The position numbers were made by a program, and so were the translations under genes. Shown one piece after another: positions 16,223 through 23,703 of a stretch of 64,000 bases of DNA. The DNA comes from Cryobacterium sp. SO1. GTDB lineage: Bacteria > Actinomycetota > Actinomycetes > Actinomycetales > Microbacteriaceae. The notes beneath the pieces are model-generated. The model had not been told where the DNA came from. It saw nothing but the letters and a program-made list of their open reading frames with translations, and did no database searches. The stretch spans positions 372,001 to 436,000 of the forward strand of contig NZ_CP067394.1 of NCBI RefSeq assembly GCF_004210215.2, read 5' to 3'. The stretch's first letter is position 1, and the number at the start of each line of letters is the position of its first letter.

Positions 16223-16635
16223 CGGTTTTCCTCGTTTCGTTTCAATGCGTCAGGAATCTGCTTCAGGGTGTCGACGGTCTCGGGCGCGCCCTTGACGGCC
16301 TTCATTTCTTTGCGGCCGAGCACGAAGAGCACCGCGGCCACGATGCCCCAGACGACGGCGACGATCACGGCCGCCCAGGCGATGTCGATGACGTGCCCGA
16401 GTCCCCACCAGGTGGCGAAAGACAGGAAGAGCACGGTGAGGTGACCGGCGTAGCCGGCTCCGCCGAGCATCCCGGCTCCCTTGCCGGCGCGGGTGGCTGA
16501 CTGCCTGACCTCGGCCTTGGCCAGTTCGACCTCCTGGCGCATCAGCACGGAGACGTCGCGGGTGACCTCGCTCAGCAGGTCGCCGAGTGAGGTGTCTGCA
16601 GCCTTGCGTTCAGAGGGGGTGGGCAGCTCACTCAT
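16219..16635 (-). CDS. Holin-superfamily III-like membrane protein
   Basis: 138 aa. A helical N-terminus (SLGDLLSEVTRDVSVLMRQEVELAKAEVR) is typical of the actinobacterial holin-like family PF07332. Two transmembrane helices follow at about 55-80 and 85-108. Despite the family name it is a chromosomal gene with no phage genes nearby, and is better seen as an envelope protein. It overlaps the downstream DUF3618 gene (ATGA) and the upstream gene by 8 bp. Confidence 0.9.
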   Translation of the reverse strand: MSELPTPSERKAADTSLGDLLSEVTRDVSVLMRQEVELAKAEVRQSATRAGKGAGMLGGAGYAGHLTVLFLSFATWWGLGHVIDIAWAAVIVAVVWGIVAAVLFVLGRKEMKAVKGAPETVDTLKQIPDALKRNEENR

Positions 16636-17347
16636 TGCGGTTCTCCGTGTACTGCGGGTACTCCGCCGCCAGCGGACTGCCGACGCCGGACGTGGTGGTC
16701 GGCGTGGTGGGGGTGTCGAAGGCGGTGTCGATTCCGGTGGTGGCTCCCACGTCGTAGTCGGTGCCGACGCCGGTGGTCGTGGCGGCCGGGGTGCCGGTAC
16801 CGTTCGAGTCGGTGTCGGAGGAGTCCTTGGCCTCGGCGATGACCGAGCGGGTCAGCCGGCCGGCGACCACGCCAGCGACGGCGGCGATTGCGATGAACAT
16901 GCCGGGGCTGCGTCGGGCGTAGCCCTTGACCTCGTTGAGGAGGGCCCCCGGGTCGCTCTGGTCGAGCCAGTCGGCGATCCCAGCGGCGCGCGATGCGGCC
17001 TGGTGGGCGAGGTCGCTAGCCACGCCCTGGGTGTCAGACTTGTCGGCCATCGAACCGAGTTCGTCGCCGAGGGTGCGGATGCCGGAAGCGACCCGCTTCT
17101 GCTGCGCGGCCGCTTGGTCGGCGAGTTCGCCCTGCGTCTGGCGGTAGAGGTCCTTGGCTTGCTGCTTGGTCTCGCTCCCGACCTTGTGCAGCTCGTCCTT
17201 GGCGACGCCGGCTACGTGCTGGCCGGCAGCGACCGAAGTGTCCTTCACTTCGGCCGCGCGTTCCTGGGCATCGGGGCCGCTGTCGGACGCCGCGCTGGTG
17301 CCAAGGTCAGGGATCCCGGGTGTGATTGTTGGATAGGTGTTCGACAT
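16628..17347 (-). CDS. Uncharacterised membrane-anchored protein, first gene of the holin/DUF3618 operon
   Basis: 239 aa that I do not recognise as a named family. Residues 25-120 are charged and strongly helical (QERAAEVKDTSVAAGQHVAG, ETKQQAKDLYRQTQGELADQ), resembling LEA-like or YtxH-like segments. A transmembrane helix (GMFIAIAAVAGVVAGRL) is at about 148-164, followed by a Thr/Gly-rich low-complexity tail. ATG at 17347 has AAGGAGAG just upstream. It overlaps the holin-like gene by 8 bp and so belongs to the same four-gene operon. Confidence 0.82.
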   Translation of the reverse strand: MSNTYPTITPGIPDLGTSAASDSGPDAQERAAEVKDTSVAAGQHVAGVAKDELHKVGSETKQQAKDLYRQTQGELADQAAAQQKRVASGIRTLGDELGSMADKSDTQGVASDLAHQAASRAAGIADWLDQSDPGALLNEVKGYARRSPGMFIAIAAVAGVVAGRLTRSVIAEAKDSSDTDSNGTGTPAATTTGVGTDYDVGATTGIDTAFDTPTTPTTTSGVGSPLAAEYPQYTENRNE

Positions 17348-17737
17348 GGCTCTCCTTGAGAAATCGATGTGGGTGAGACGTGGGTGCGACGTCGACCCTC
17401 GACGTCTGCCTCGCTATGCAAATACTTTGTGATGGTCACAGGCGGATTTCAAGCACTCTGAGAGAACTCGCGCGGATTGTTTTTTTCCGTGACGATTCAG
17501 GAATTTCATCGTCTATTAAGACGACTCGGGCGTCGCTCCGGTGTGGCTGGAGGGGGGTAGCGATGAACCCGCATGGCGGGTATGGTCCGCCGCCTCTTTC
17601 TTGGACAAAAGTTCAACGAATCGCGTGACATCGCGTCGGTTTCTCTCGTCTACGAGATAGCCCCGGATGTGTATCCGACGTGCAGCCCCGCTGCCACAGT
17701 CGGTCCAACCCGGCACCATCGTTGGAAGGAGAACCTC
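17348..17737. other. Divergent intergenic region between two envelope operons
   Basis: 390 bp separate the minus-strand holin/DUF3618 operon from the second membrane-protein cassette, so both promoters should lie here. It is AT-richer than its surroundings in the middle (around 17478-17522, including a run of T and the short palindrome GTCTATTAAGAC). I see no convincing -35/-10 pair on either strand and no gene. Confidence 0.6.
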
Positions 17738-18316
17738 ATGTCGTCAGCGCAGAACGAACCAATGCAGAACCCGTCGGCGCAGAACGCGAACCCTACTCCC
17801 GTCGGCACCGAACCTGCCGCCCGCGCGGCGACCAGCGGCCACACAGTGCGCGAAGATGTCGTCGCCAGGGAGAAGAACCAGTTCGGCGGCATGCAGTTCT
17901 TCACCGCCTTCTTCGGCTGGCTCACTGCCACAGGGGCGGCGGTGCTGCTCACCGCGCTGGTCGCCGGCGCCGGCGCTGCAGTGGGGCTCGGAAATCAGGC
18001 CGACCCCGAACAGGCCACCCAAGCCGCGGCCGAGAATGCCGCGACGGTCGGCCTGATCGGCGCGATCGCCCTGGGCATCGTCGTGTTCGTCGCCGTGGTA
18101 CTGGCTATCGTGGGCGCGATTGCGGGCAGCCAGTTCAACGTCCTCGCCGACCTGAACAGCTTCCCCCGCATTTCCATCAATGAGGGCGATCTCGCCCTGG
18201 GAGGCATCATCACGACCATCGCGATCGCCCTCGTCAGCCTCGGCGGCGCGATCCTCGGCGGTCTCGCCGGCATGCGCTACCACCGCAAGGTCGACAAGGC
18301 CGGGCTCGGCCGTTAG
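17738..18316 (+). CDS. Membrane protein, cassette copy 2 (internal 31-aa deletion)
   Basis: 192 aa, a close paralog of the protein at 11860. The shared leader CGGCACCATCGTT-GAAGGAGAACCTC lies before both ATGs. The N-terminus, first hydrophobic segment, the loop INEGDLALG and the C-terminus are nearly identical. Residues corresponding to the second half of helix 2, the connecting loop and the first half of helix 3 of copy 1 are absent: the frame runs from VVVFVA directly to VVLAIVGAIAGSQFN. The result is one hybrid helix, three instead of four membrane spans and a predicted change of side for the C-terminus. The frame is kept, so a protein is still likely made; whether it functions is unknown. 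Confidence 0.85.
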   Translation: MSSAQNEPMQNPSAQNANPTPVGTEPAARAATSGHTVREDVVAREKNQFGGMQFFTAFFGWLTATGAAVLLTALVAGAGAAVGLGNQADPEQATQAAAENAATVGLIGAIALGIVVFVAVVLAIVGAIAGSQFNVLADLNSFPRISINEGDLALGGIITTIAIALVSLGGAILGGLAGMRYHRKVDKAGLGR

Positions 18317-18424
18317 CGAACCTCGCACAGCACCCTCGCACCAGCGTGGTCCTCAATCCGATCCACAGCCCCACCATCGCCGGGCAGGTCGTTCGGCGTG
18401 TGAAATAGGAAGAGAGAACAGACA

Positions 18425-19507
18425 ATGATCAACACCAACAACATCGATTCCTTCATCGGTGCCGACGTCGTCGACACCGAAGGTCGCAAGGTCGGCACCG
18501 TCGGCCAGGTATACCTGGACTCGTCCACCGACCAGCCCACCTGGGTCACGGTCAAGACCGGACTGTTCGGCTCCCGCGAATCCTTCGCTCCGCTCGAGCG
18601 TGCCGAGTGGGCCGGCGACGAACTGCGCATCGGCTTCGAGAAGGATGTCGTGAAGGACGCCCCCCGCATTGACACCGACGGCTCGCTGGAGAGCGCCGAT
18701 GAAAACGCGCTCTACCGGTATTACGGGCTCGGCGGGTCGAGCGCCGGCCAGGGCACCGACCCGACCGGAACCTACGAAGACGCCGGCACTGAGGCCAACG
18801 CCGGCACCGACGACGCGATGACCCGATCCGAGGAGCAGATGCGCGTCGGAACCGAGCAGGTGTCCGCCGGCCGCGCCCGGCTGCGCAAGCATGTGGTGAC
18901 GGAAAACCAGACCGTCACGGTGCCGGTGAGTCGCGAGGAGGTCACCCTCGAGCGCGAGCCCATCACGGACGCCAATCGCGGCAGCGCCACCTCCGGCCCG
19001 GACCTCACCGACGACGAGCACGAAGTCCAACTCACCGCGGAACGCGTCGTCGTGGACAAGGAGACTGTTCCGGTGGAGCGGGTTCGCTTGAGCACCGAGA
19101 CGGTCACCGAAGATCAGCGGGTCTCCGAAGACCTGCGCAAGGAAGAGATCGACTACGACGAGTCAGAGATCGACAGCAAGCGACGCCGCGACCGCGACGA
19201 CACCGTTTACAGCCGCACCAACCATCGGACCCCGGGGCAGTCCAGCCTCGGGGTCTGGTGCCGGTCGGGCCAGCCGCCGCCGGCAGTCCTTCCCGCGCAG
19301 TCTGCCTGTGCCCGGACCCGAAGCGTCGCAACGTTGAAGGTCGGCAACCCCGGGGAGAACCCCTATGAGCACTCAGAGCGGGCGGGGGCGCGGTTCTCGT
19401 GCGCACCACGAGGTGGGTGGGCACGATGGTGGTGCCGGGCACGGCTGCGCCGGGCGAGTCGATCTGGCGCAGCGGCTTCTCGATGCAGAGCCGCCCCACC
19501 TGGCTGA
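18425..19507 (+). CDS. PRC-barrel and DUF2382 protein, copy 2, with stop-codon loss
   Basis: The first 266 or so codons are a paralog of the gene at 12610: PRC-barrel NIDSFIGADVVDTEGRKVG and DUF2382 block HVVTENQTVTVPVSREEV through KEEIDYDESEIDSKRRRDRDDT. Copy 1 then has GCC-TAG, but here the equivalent codons read GTT-TAC, and the frame continues for about 94 more codons to a TGA at 19505-19507. The extension runs over a terminator-like hairpin (19228-19255) and over the antisense strand of a LacI remnant. It has no domain-like character and is probably junk readthrough. The linker between the domains is shorter than in copy 1. Confidence 0.8.
   Translation: MINTNNIDSFIGADVVDTEGRKVGTVGQVYLDSSTDQPTWVTVKTGLFGSRESFAPLERAEWAGDELRIGFEKDVVKDAPRIDTDGSLESADENALYRYYGLGGSSAGQGTDPTGTYEDAGTEANAGTDDAMTRSEEQMRVGTEQVSAGRARLRKHVVTENQTVTVPVSREEVTLEREPITDANRGSATSGPDLTDDEHEVQLTAERVVVDKETVPVERVRLSTETVTEDQRVSEDLRKEEIDYDESEIDSKRRRDRDDTVYSRTNHRTPGQSSLGVWCRSGQPPPAVLPAQSACARTRSVATLKVGNPGENPYEHSERAGARFSCAPRGGWARWWCRARLRRASRSGAAASRCRAAPPG
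19228..19255 (+). terminator. Hairpin downstream of PRC-barrel copy 2
   Basis: GACCCCG and CGGGGTC arms around a 14-nt loop. The related position after copy 1 (about 13508-13540) also has GC-rich arms. It lies inside the readthrough extension of copy 2, supporting the view that the extension was originally non-coding. Confidence 0.5.
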
Positions 19508-19600
19508 AGTCCTGGTGCACGGTGGTCAGCGGCGGCCAGAAGGCATCGGCCTCAGGCATGTCGTCGAAGCCCACCACGCTCACGTCGGCCGGCGCCGTAT
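19383..19600 (-). pseudogene. LacI-family regulator, C-terminal remnant
   Basis: The minus strand encodes the end of a LacI/PurR-type sensor domain: DVSVVGFDDMPEADAFWPPL, then TTVHQDFSQVGRLCIEKPL, ending TTIVPTHLVVRTRTAPP. The DVSVVGFDD and LTTVxQD blocks are diagnostic of the last 70-80 residues of LacI-family proteins. No helix-turn-helix or N-terminal effector domain is present. Sequence upstream on the minus strand is occupied by the iron box and the start of the siderophore-binding protein. It is an isolated fragment left by a rearrangement, perhaps the one that placed the iron operon beside the cassette. Confidence 0.8.
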
Positions 19601-19618
19601 TGGACATTCGGGTAGAGG

Positions 19619-19637
19619 TTAGGTTAGCCTTACCAAT
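19619..19637. promoter_or_regulatory. DtxR/IdeR-type iron box
   Basis: TTAGGTTAGCCTTACCAAT closely matches the actinobacterial iron-box palindrome TTAGGTTAGSCTAACCTAA (about 16 of 19 positions). It lies 37 bp before the ATG of the siderophore-binding lipoprotein, where bound repressor would block transcription. Iron-dependent repression of the importer operon is inferred. Confidence 0.8.
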
Positions 19638-19674
19638 GTTCAAATGCCGCGTGCCTCAGGAGGCTCCCCCCCCA

Positions 19675-20691
19675 ATGATTTTGCAGCGCCCACTCGCAAC
19701 ACTTTCGTTCGTCGCCGTATCCGCTCTGGTTCTCGCCGGCTGCTCATCCACAGACACCGCAGCGGGAACCACCGGTGATGAGGCCGCGGCCGAGTCGGTG
19801 TCCTTTTCCTGGGACCGCAACACGGCCGACGAAGACGAAGAAGCCACCTACGAGGCGACCACCGTTGAGGTGCCGACCGACCCGCAGAACATCGTCGTGT
19901 TCGACATGGCCAGCCTGGACACGATCGGCGCGCTCGGCGGCGAGATCGCCGGCGCACCACTGGATTCGGTGCCCGATTATCTGCAGGCGTATCTGGCCGA
20001 TGACGCGTTCAACGTCGGTACCCTCTTCGAGGCCGACCTGATTGAAATCGAGGCGCAGCAGCCCGACCTCATCGTCATCGGCGGGCGCTCGGCGGCGCTC
20101 TATGACGACCTCAGCCAGATCGCGCCCACGGTCGATCTGAGCATTAGTGGGTCCTTCCTCGAGACCCTCGAGCGCAACACCGAGTTTCTCGGTGAGGTGC
20201 TCGGCGCTCAGAACGAGGCCGCGACCGCCCTCGCCGACCTCGAGGCGGGCATCGCCGACGCGCAGGCCGTCACGGCGGATGCCGGCACCGGCCTGGGCCT
20301 GATGGTCTCCGGCGGCAAGCTCAACGCCATGGCCCCCTCGGGCGACGACGCCACCGGGCGAAACGCCCGTGGTGGCCTCATCTACGACGTCTTCGGCGTC
20401 ACGCCGGTCGTCGAGGACATCGAGTCGGCCACGCACGGCGAGCCGGTCTCGTCCGAGTTCCTGCTCGAGCAGAACCCGGACTACCTCTGGGTCGTCGACC
20501 GTGACGCCGCCACCGGCACCGAGGATGCCCAAGCGGCCGCGGCCGTTCTTGACAACGAGATCGTCAAGCAGACCACCGCGGCAGAGCAAGACCAGATCGT
20601 CTCCCTCAACCCCACGGCCTGGTACATCGTGTTCGGTGGGCTCACCACCACCCAGCTGATGATCGACGACGTTCTGCAGATCGCCGAGTGA
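19675..20691 (+). CDS. Iron-siderophore ABC transporter, substrate-binding lipoprotein
   Basis: 338 aa. The signal peptide MILQRPLATLSFVAVSALVLAGC ends in a lipobox (LAGC), so the mature protein is lipid-anchored. The rest is a class III periplasmic-binding fold (FatB/CeuE/YclQ type) with IVVFDMASLDTIGALG, the strand QPDLIVIGGR, and DYLWVVDRDA. It should bind a ferric siderophore and deliver it to the two permeases encoded next. ATG at 19675 is chosen because the upstream ATG at 19636 lies inside the iron box and would spoil the signal peptide; AGGAGG is at 19658-19663. It is the first gene of a four-gene operon resembling Bacillus yclNOPQ in content. Confidence 0.93.
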   Translation: MILQRPLATLSFVAVSALVLAGCSSTDTAAGTTGDEAAAESVSFSWDRNTADEDEEATYEATTVEVPTDPQNIVVFDMASLDTIGALGGEIAGAPLDSVPDYLQAYLADDAFNVGTLFEADLIEIEAQQPDLIVIGGRSAALYDDLSQIAPTVDLSISGSFLETLERNTEFLGEVLGAQNEAATALADLEAGIADAQAVTADAGTGLGLMVSGGKLNAMAPSGDDATGRNARGGLIYDVFGVTPVVEDIESATHGEPVSSEFLLEQNPDYLWVVDRDAATGTEDAQAAAAVLDNEIVKQTTAAEQDQIVSLNPTAWYIVFGGLTTTQLMIDDVLQIAE

Positions 20692-20719
20692 CGCCCGGGC
20701 GCATCCGGCTGAACACGCA

Positions 20720-21739
20720 GTGACTGACCTTCTCACCCGCCGCACCCCCACCCCCGTGCCCGCCCGTCCGTGGCGCACCGGGGTGGGGGTGCTCATCGGC
20801 GCCCTGCTCGTGATCCTCTGTGTCGCAAGCCTGTTCATCGGAGTCTCCGATGTCTCGCCGCTGGCCCTGATCACCGGGGGACCGGGCAGCGACGCGGCCT
20901 TCCTGCTCGTGACCAGCCGCATCCCGCGCACCGTCGCCGTACTCCTGGCCGGCGCGTCGCTGGGCATCGCCGGCCTGATCATGCAGATGCTGGTGCGCAA
21001 CCGTTTCGTCGAACCCGGCACCACCGGTGTCACCGAGTTCGCCACCCTCGGCATGCTGATCAGCACCGTTTTCTGGCCCGGGATGCCGGTGGTGGGCAAG
21101 ATGGCCGTCGCCGCGGTGTTCGGCCTGCTGGGCACCTGGGTGTTCCTCCGGGTCGTGCGCGCGGTGCCCGTGCGCCAGCTGGTGCTCGTGCCGCTGGTGG
21201 GCATCATGCTGGGCGGCGTCGTCGGCTCAGTCACGGTGTTCTTCGCCTATCGCCTCGACCTGCTGCAGTCGCTCGGCCAGTGGTCGCAGGGCAGTTTCGC
21301 GCAGGTCATGCAGGGCCGCTACGAGTTCGTCTGGATCGCCGGCGCCATGGTGGTGGTGGCGTGGTTCGCCGCCGACCGGTTCAGCGTCATCGGCATGGGC
21401 GAGGACTTCGCCACCAACCTCGGCCTGGACTACCGCCGGGTCGTAGCGCTCGGAATGGTGATCGTGGCGCTCATCACCGCGTCGGTGCTGGTCACCTCCG
21501 GGGTGATCCCGTTCCTCGGCCTCGTGGTGCCCAATGTGGTCAGCCTGATCATCGGCGACAACGCTCGTCGGTCCATCCCGTGGATCGCCGGCCTCGGCGC
21601 CATCTTCGTGCTCGCCTGCGACATCATCGCCAGGGTCGTGCGCTTCCCCTATGAGATCCCGCTGTCGGTCATCGTCGGCATCATCGGCGCCGCCGTGTTC
21701 CTCTGGCTGCTGCTGCGAAGGAGGGGTCGTGCTCACTGA
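20720..21739 (+). CDS. Iron-siderophore ABC transporter permease (FecCD family), first
   Basis: 339 aa polytopic permease. Conserved FecCD blocks are present: SRIPRTVAVLLAGASLGIAGLIMQ near residues 68-91, the segment NRFVEPGTTGVTEFATLG, GMGEDFATNLGLDYR (the cytoplasmic coupling region that contacts the ATPase) and VTSGVIPFLGLVVPNVV. It should form the translocation channel with the next gene product. GTG start at 20720. The end overlaps the second permease by 11 bp. Confidence 0.95.
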   Translation: MTDLLTRRTPTPVPARPWRTGVGVLIGALLVILCVASLFIGVSDVSPLALITGGPGSDAAFLLVTSRIPRTVAVLLAGASLGIAGLIMQMLVRNRFVEPGTTGVTEFATLGMLISTVFWPGMPVVGKMAVAAVFGLLGTWVFLRVVRAVPVRQLVLVPLVGIMLGGVVGSVTVFFAYRLDLLQSLGQWSQGSFAQVMQGRYEFVWIAGAMVVVAWFAADRFSVIGMGEDFATNLGLDYRRVVALGMVIVALITASVLVTSGVIPFLGLVVPNVVSLIIGDNARRSIPWIAGLGAIFVLACDIIARVVRFPYEIPLSVIVGIIGAAVFLWLLLRRRGRAH

Positions 21740-22742
21740 CACCGCCCCCGCCCCCGGCCGCCTCCGCCGGCCCGGGCGGCTCGCCGGTCTCTGGGCCCGC
21801 CCCGGCGTGCGGTTGGCCCTGCTCGCGGTCGCGGCGCTGGCGCTCGTGGCCGTCTACTTCTTCACGGATGTGCCCGGGTCGGTGGCCTTCGCACTCAGAA
21901 TCCGCAGCCTCACCGTGATCGCCATGGTGCTGGTCGCCGCCGCGGTCGGCGTGTCCACGGTGGTCTTCCACACCATCACCCAGAACCGCATCCTCACCCC
22001 GTCGATCATGGGTTTCGACGCCTTCTACGTGCTCATCTCCACGGTGATCGTGTTCTTCTTCGGGTCGGCATCGTTCCTCGGCGCCGATCCGCTCACCCTG
22101 TGGGCGGTGCAGGTGCTGGTGATGGTGGCTTTCAGTGTGGTTCTGTTCAGCTGGCTGTTCGGCGGCAAACGCCGCTCGTTGCACCTGATGCTGTTGGTCG
22201 GCATCGTGCTGGGCACGTTCTTTCGCAGCTTCACCGAGTGGATGCAGCGGATGCTCGATCCGCTGGACTTCCAGGTGCTCTCCGATGCGATGTTCGCCTC
22301 GCTCAGCCGCCCCGACGAGACACTGCTGCTGCTCACCGGCGTGATCGTGGTGCTCGCGTGCGTCGCCGTCTGGCCGATGCTGGGCATCCTCGATGTGCTC
22401 ACCCTGGGGGAGCCCGCCGCCGTGGGGCTGGGGGTGAACCACCGGCGCACGGTGCTGATGCTCTTCACCATCGTGTCGGTGATGATCGCCGCCTCAACGG
22501 CCCTGGTCGGGCCGATCCTGTTCTTCGGGCTGATCGTGGCGAACCTCGCCTACTCCTACGCCGGCACCTTCCTGCACCGGTGGACGCTGCCGATGGCCGT
22601 GCTGATCGGCGTGATCTGTCTGCTCGGCGGCCAGATCGTCCTCGAGCGGGTCTTCTCCCTCGGCGGCAGCCTCTCGATGATCATCGAGTTCGCCGGCGGC
22701 CTCTTCTTCCTCTATCTGGTTCTGCGAAAGGGGGCACGATGA
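21729..22742 (+). CDS. Iron-siderophore ABC transporter permease (FecCD family), second
   Basis: About 337 aa, the partner permease. It has FecCD features TQNRILTPSIMGFDAFYVLI, LTLGEPAAVGLGVNHRR (ATPase-coupling loop) and ALVGPILFFGLIVANLAY. GTG at 21729, inside the end of the first permease gene, gives VLTDTAPAPGRLRR and then the first membrane helix; earlier in-frame starts would add residues read from the other permease's coding sequence. The stop overlaps the ATPase ATG by 4 bp. The genes of this importer are therefore co-translated. Confidence 0.94.
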   Translation: MLTDTAPAPGRLRRPGRLAGLWARPGVRLALLAVAALALVAVYFFTDVPGSVAFALRIRSLTVIAMVLVAAAVGVSTVVFHTITQNRILTPSIMGFDAFYVLISTVIVFFFGSASFLGADPLTLWAVQVLVMVAFSVVLFSWLFGGKRRSLHLMLLVGIVLGTFFRSFTEWMQRMLDPLDFQVLSDAMFASLSRPDETLLLLTGVIVVLACVAVWPMLGILDVLTLGEPAAVGLGVNHRRTVLMLFTIVSVMIAASTALVGPILFFGLIVANLAYSYAGTFLHRWTLPMAVLIGVICLLGGQIVLERVFSLGGSLSMIIEFAGGLFFLYLVLRKGAR

Positions 22743-23497
22743 TCGTGCTCGATGGCGTGACCAAACGCTACAACTCCCAGACGGTGCTCGACGACGTGAG
22801 CATCTCGTTCGGTGCCGAGGGGGTGACGGCGCTGATCGGGCCCAACGGCGCGGGCAAGTCCACCCTCTTCGGGGTCGTCGGGCGCCTCATCCGCCCCGAG
22901 CTCGGCAGCGTCACGGTAGACGGCCTGGATGTGACCGCGGCCCGCTCGAGCGACCTGGCCACCACCCTCGCCGTGCTGCGGCAAGACAACCACATCGCCG
23001 CCCGCCTCACCGTGCACGATCTGGTCGAGTTCGGCCGCTTCCCGCATTCGAAGGGCCGCCTCACCGTGACCGACCGCGACCACGTGGAGCGGGCCATCGC
23101 CTACCTCGAGCTCGACGACTATCGGCACCGGTTCCTCGACGAGCTCTCCGGTGGGCAACGGCAGCGCGCGTTCATCGCGATGGTGCTCGCGCAGGACACC
23201 AAGTATGTGTTGCTGGATGAACCTCTGAACAACCTCGATCTGCGTCACATGACCGAGATCATGAAGCTGTTGCGGCGCATGGCCGACGAGCTCGGCAAGC
23301 GCGTCATCGTGGTGCTGCACGACATCAACTTCGCCGCCACCTACTCCGACCGCATCGTCGCCATGCGCGACGGCCGGGTCGTGGCGGATGCCCCGGCCGG
23401 CGAGATCATGCGGCCAGACGTTCTCGAGGCGGTCTACGACACCAAGGTCGACGTGCGCGAGATCGACGGCCGCCCGGTGGCCCTGTACTACTCCTAA
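22739..23497 (+). CDS. Iron-siderophore ABC transporter ATP-binding protein
   Basis: 252 aa ABC ATPase that powers ferric-siderophore import. Walker A is GPNGAGKST, the Q-loop is VLRQDN, the signature is LSGGQRQR, Walker B is YVLLDEPLNNLD and the H-loop histidine is in VVLHDINFA. The LDEPLNNLDLRHM wording is typical of YclP/FepC-like ATPases. ATG at 22739 overlaps the permease stop (ATGA). It is the last gene of the iron-box-controlled operon, and a family 1 palindromic repeat follows 20 bp later and may end the transcript. Confidence 0.96.
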   Translation: MIVLDGVTKRYNSQTVLDDVSISFGAEGVTALIGPNGAGKSTLFGVVGRLIRPELGSVTVDGLDVTAARSSDLATTLAVLRQDNHIAARLTVHDLVEFGRFPHSKGRLTVTDRDHVERAIAYLELDDYRHRFLDELSGGQRQRAFIAMVLAQDTKYVLLDEPLNNLDLRHMTEIMKLLRRMADELGKRVIVVLHDINFAATYSDRIVAMRDGRVVADAPAGEIMRPDVLEAVYDTKVDVREIDGRPVALYYS

Positions 23498-23516
23498 CCG
23501 CACCCCGCCGTCCCGT

Positions 23517-23582
23517 AACTGTTCCCGAATCGGACTAGTGCACCCGGTGCGCGGGGCGCACTAGTCCGATTCGGGCACAGTT
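23517..23582. repeat. Palindromic repeat family 1, copy c
   Basis: The best-paired copy: AACTGTTCCCGAATCGGACT... / ...AGTCCGATTCGGGCACAGTT with arms of roughly 27 bp, including the shared core GGACTAGTGC/GCACTAGTCC. It lies between the siderophore ATPase stop and dnaX and could act as a terminator. Confidence 0.88.
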
Positions 23583-23703
23583 GTGCCGCATCCGGCGCGC
23601 CACACGACCGCTGTGCCGAGCGGATGCCGCATCCCGTGCCAGGAACAGCCGCCCTGTGCACGACCCACCCGGTGTGTCGGTGGCACCAAGTACGATTGAC
23701 CTC

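Noticed and set aside
16219..16635. Prophage, because of the holin-like family name
   Set aside because: No phage structural, lysis or integrase genes nearby; the neighbours are chromosomal envelope genes.
23583..23703. SRP RNA gene upstream of dnaX
   Set aside because: A small-SRP-like CCAGGAACAG stretch occurs, but the conserved tetraloop/asymmetric loop of domain IV is not present.
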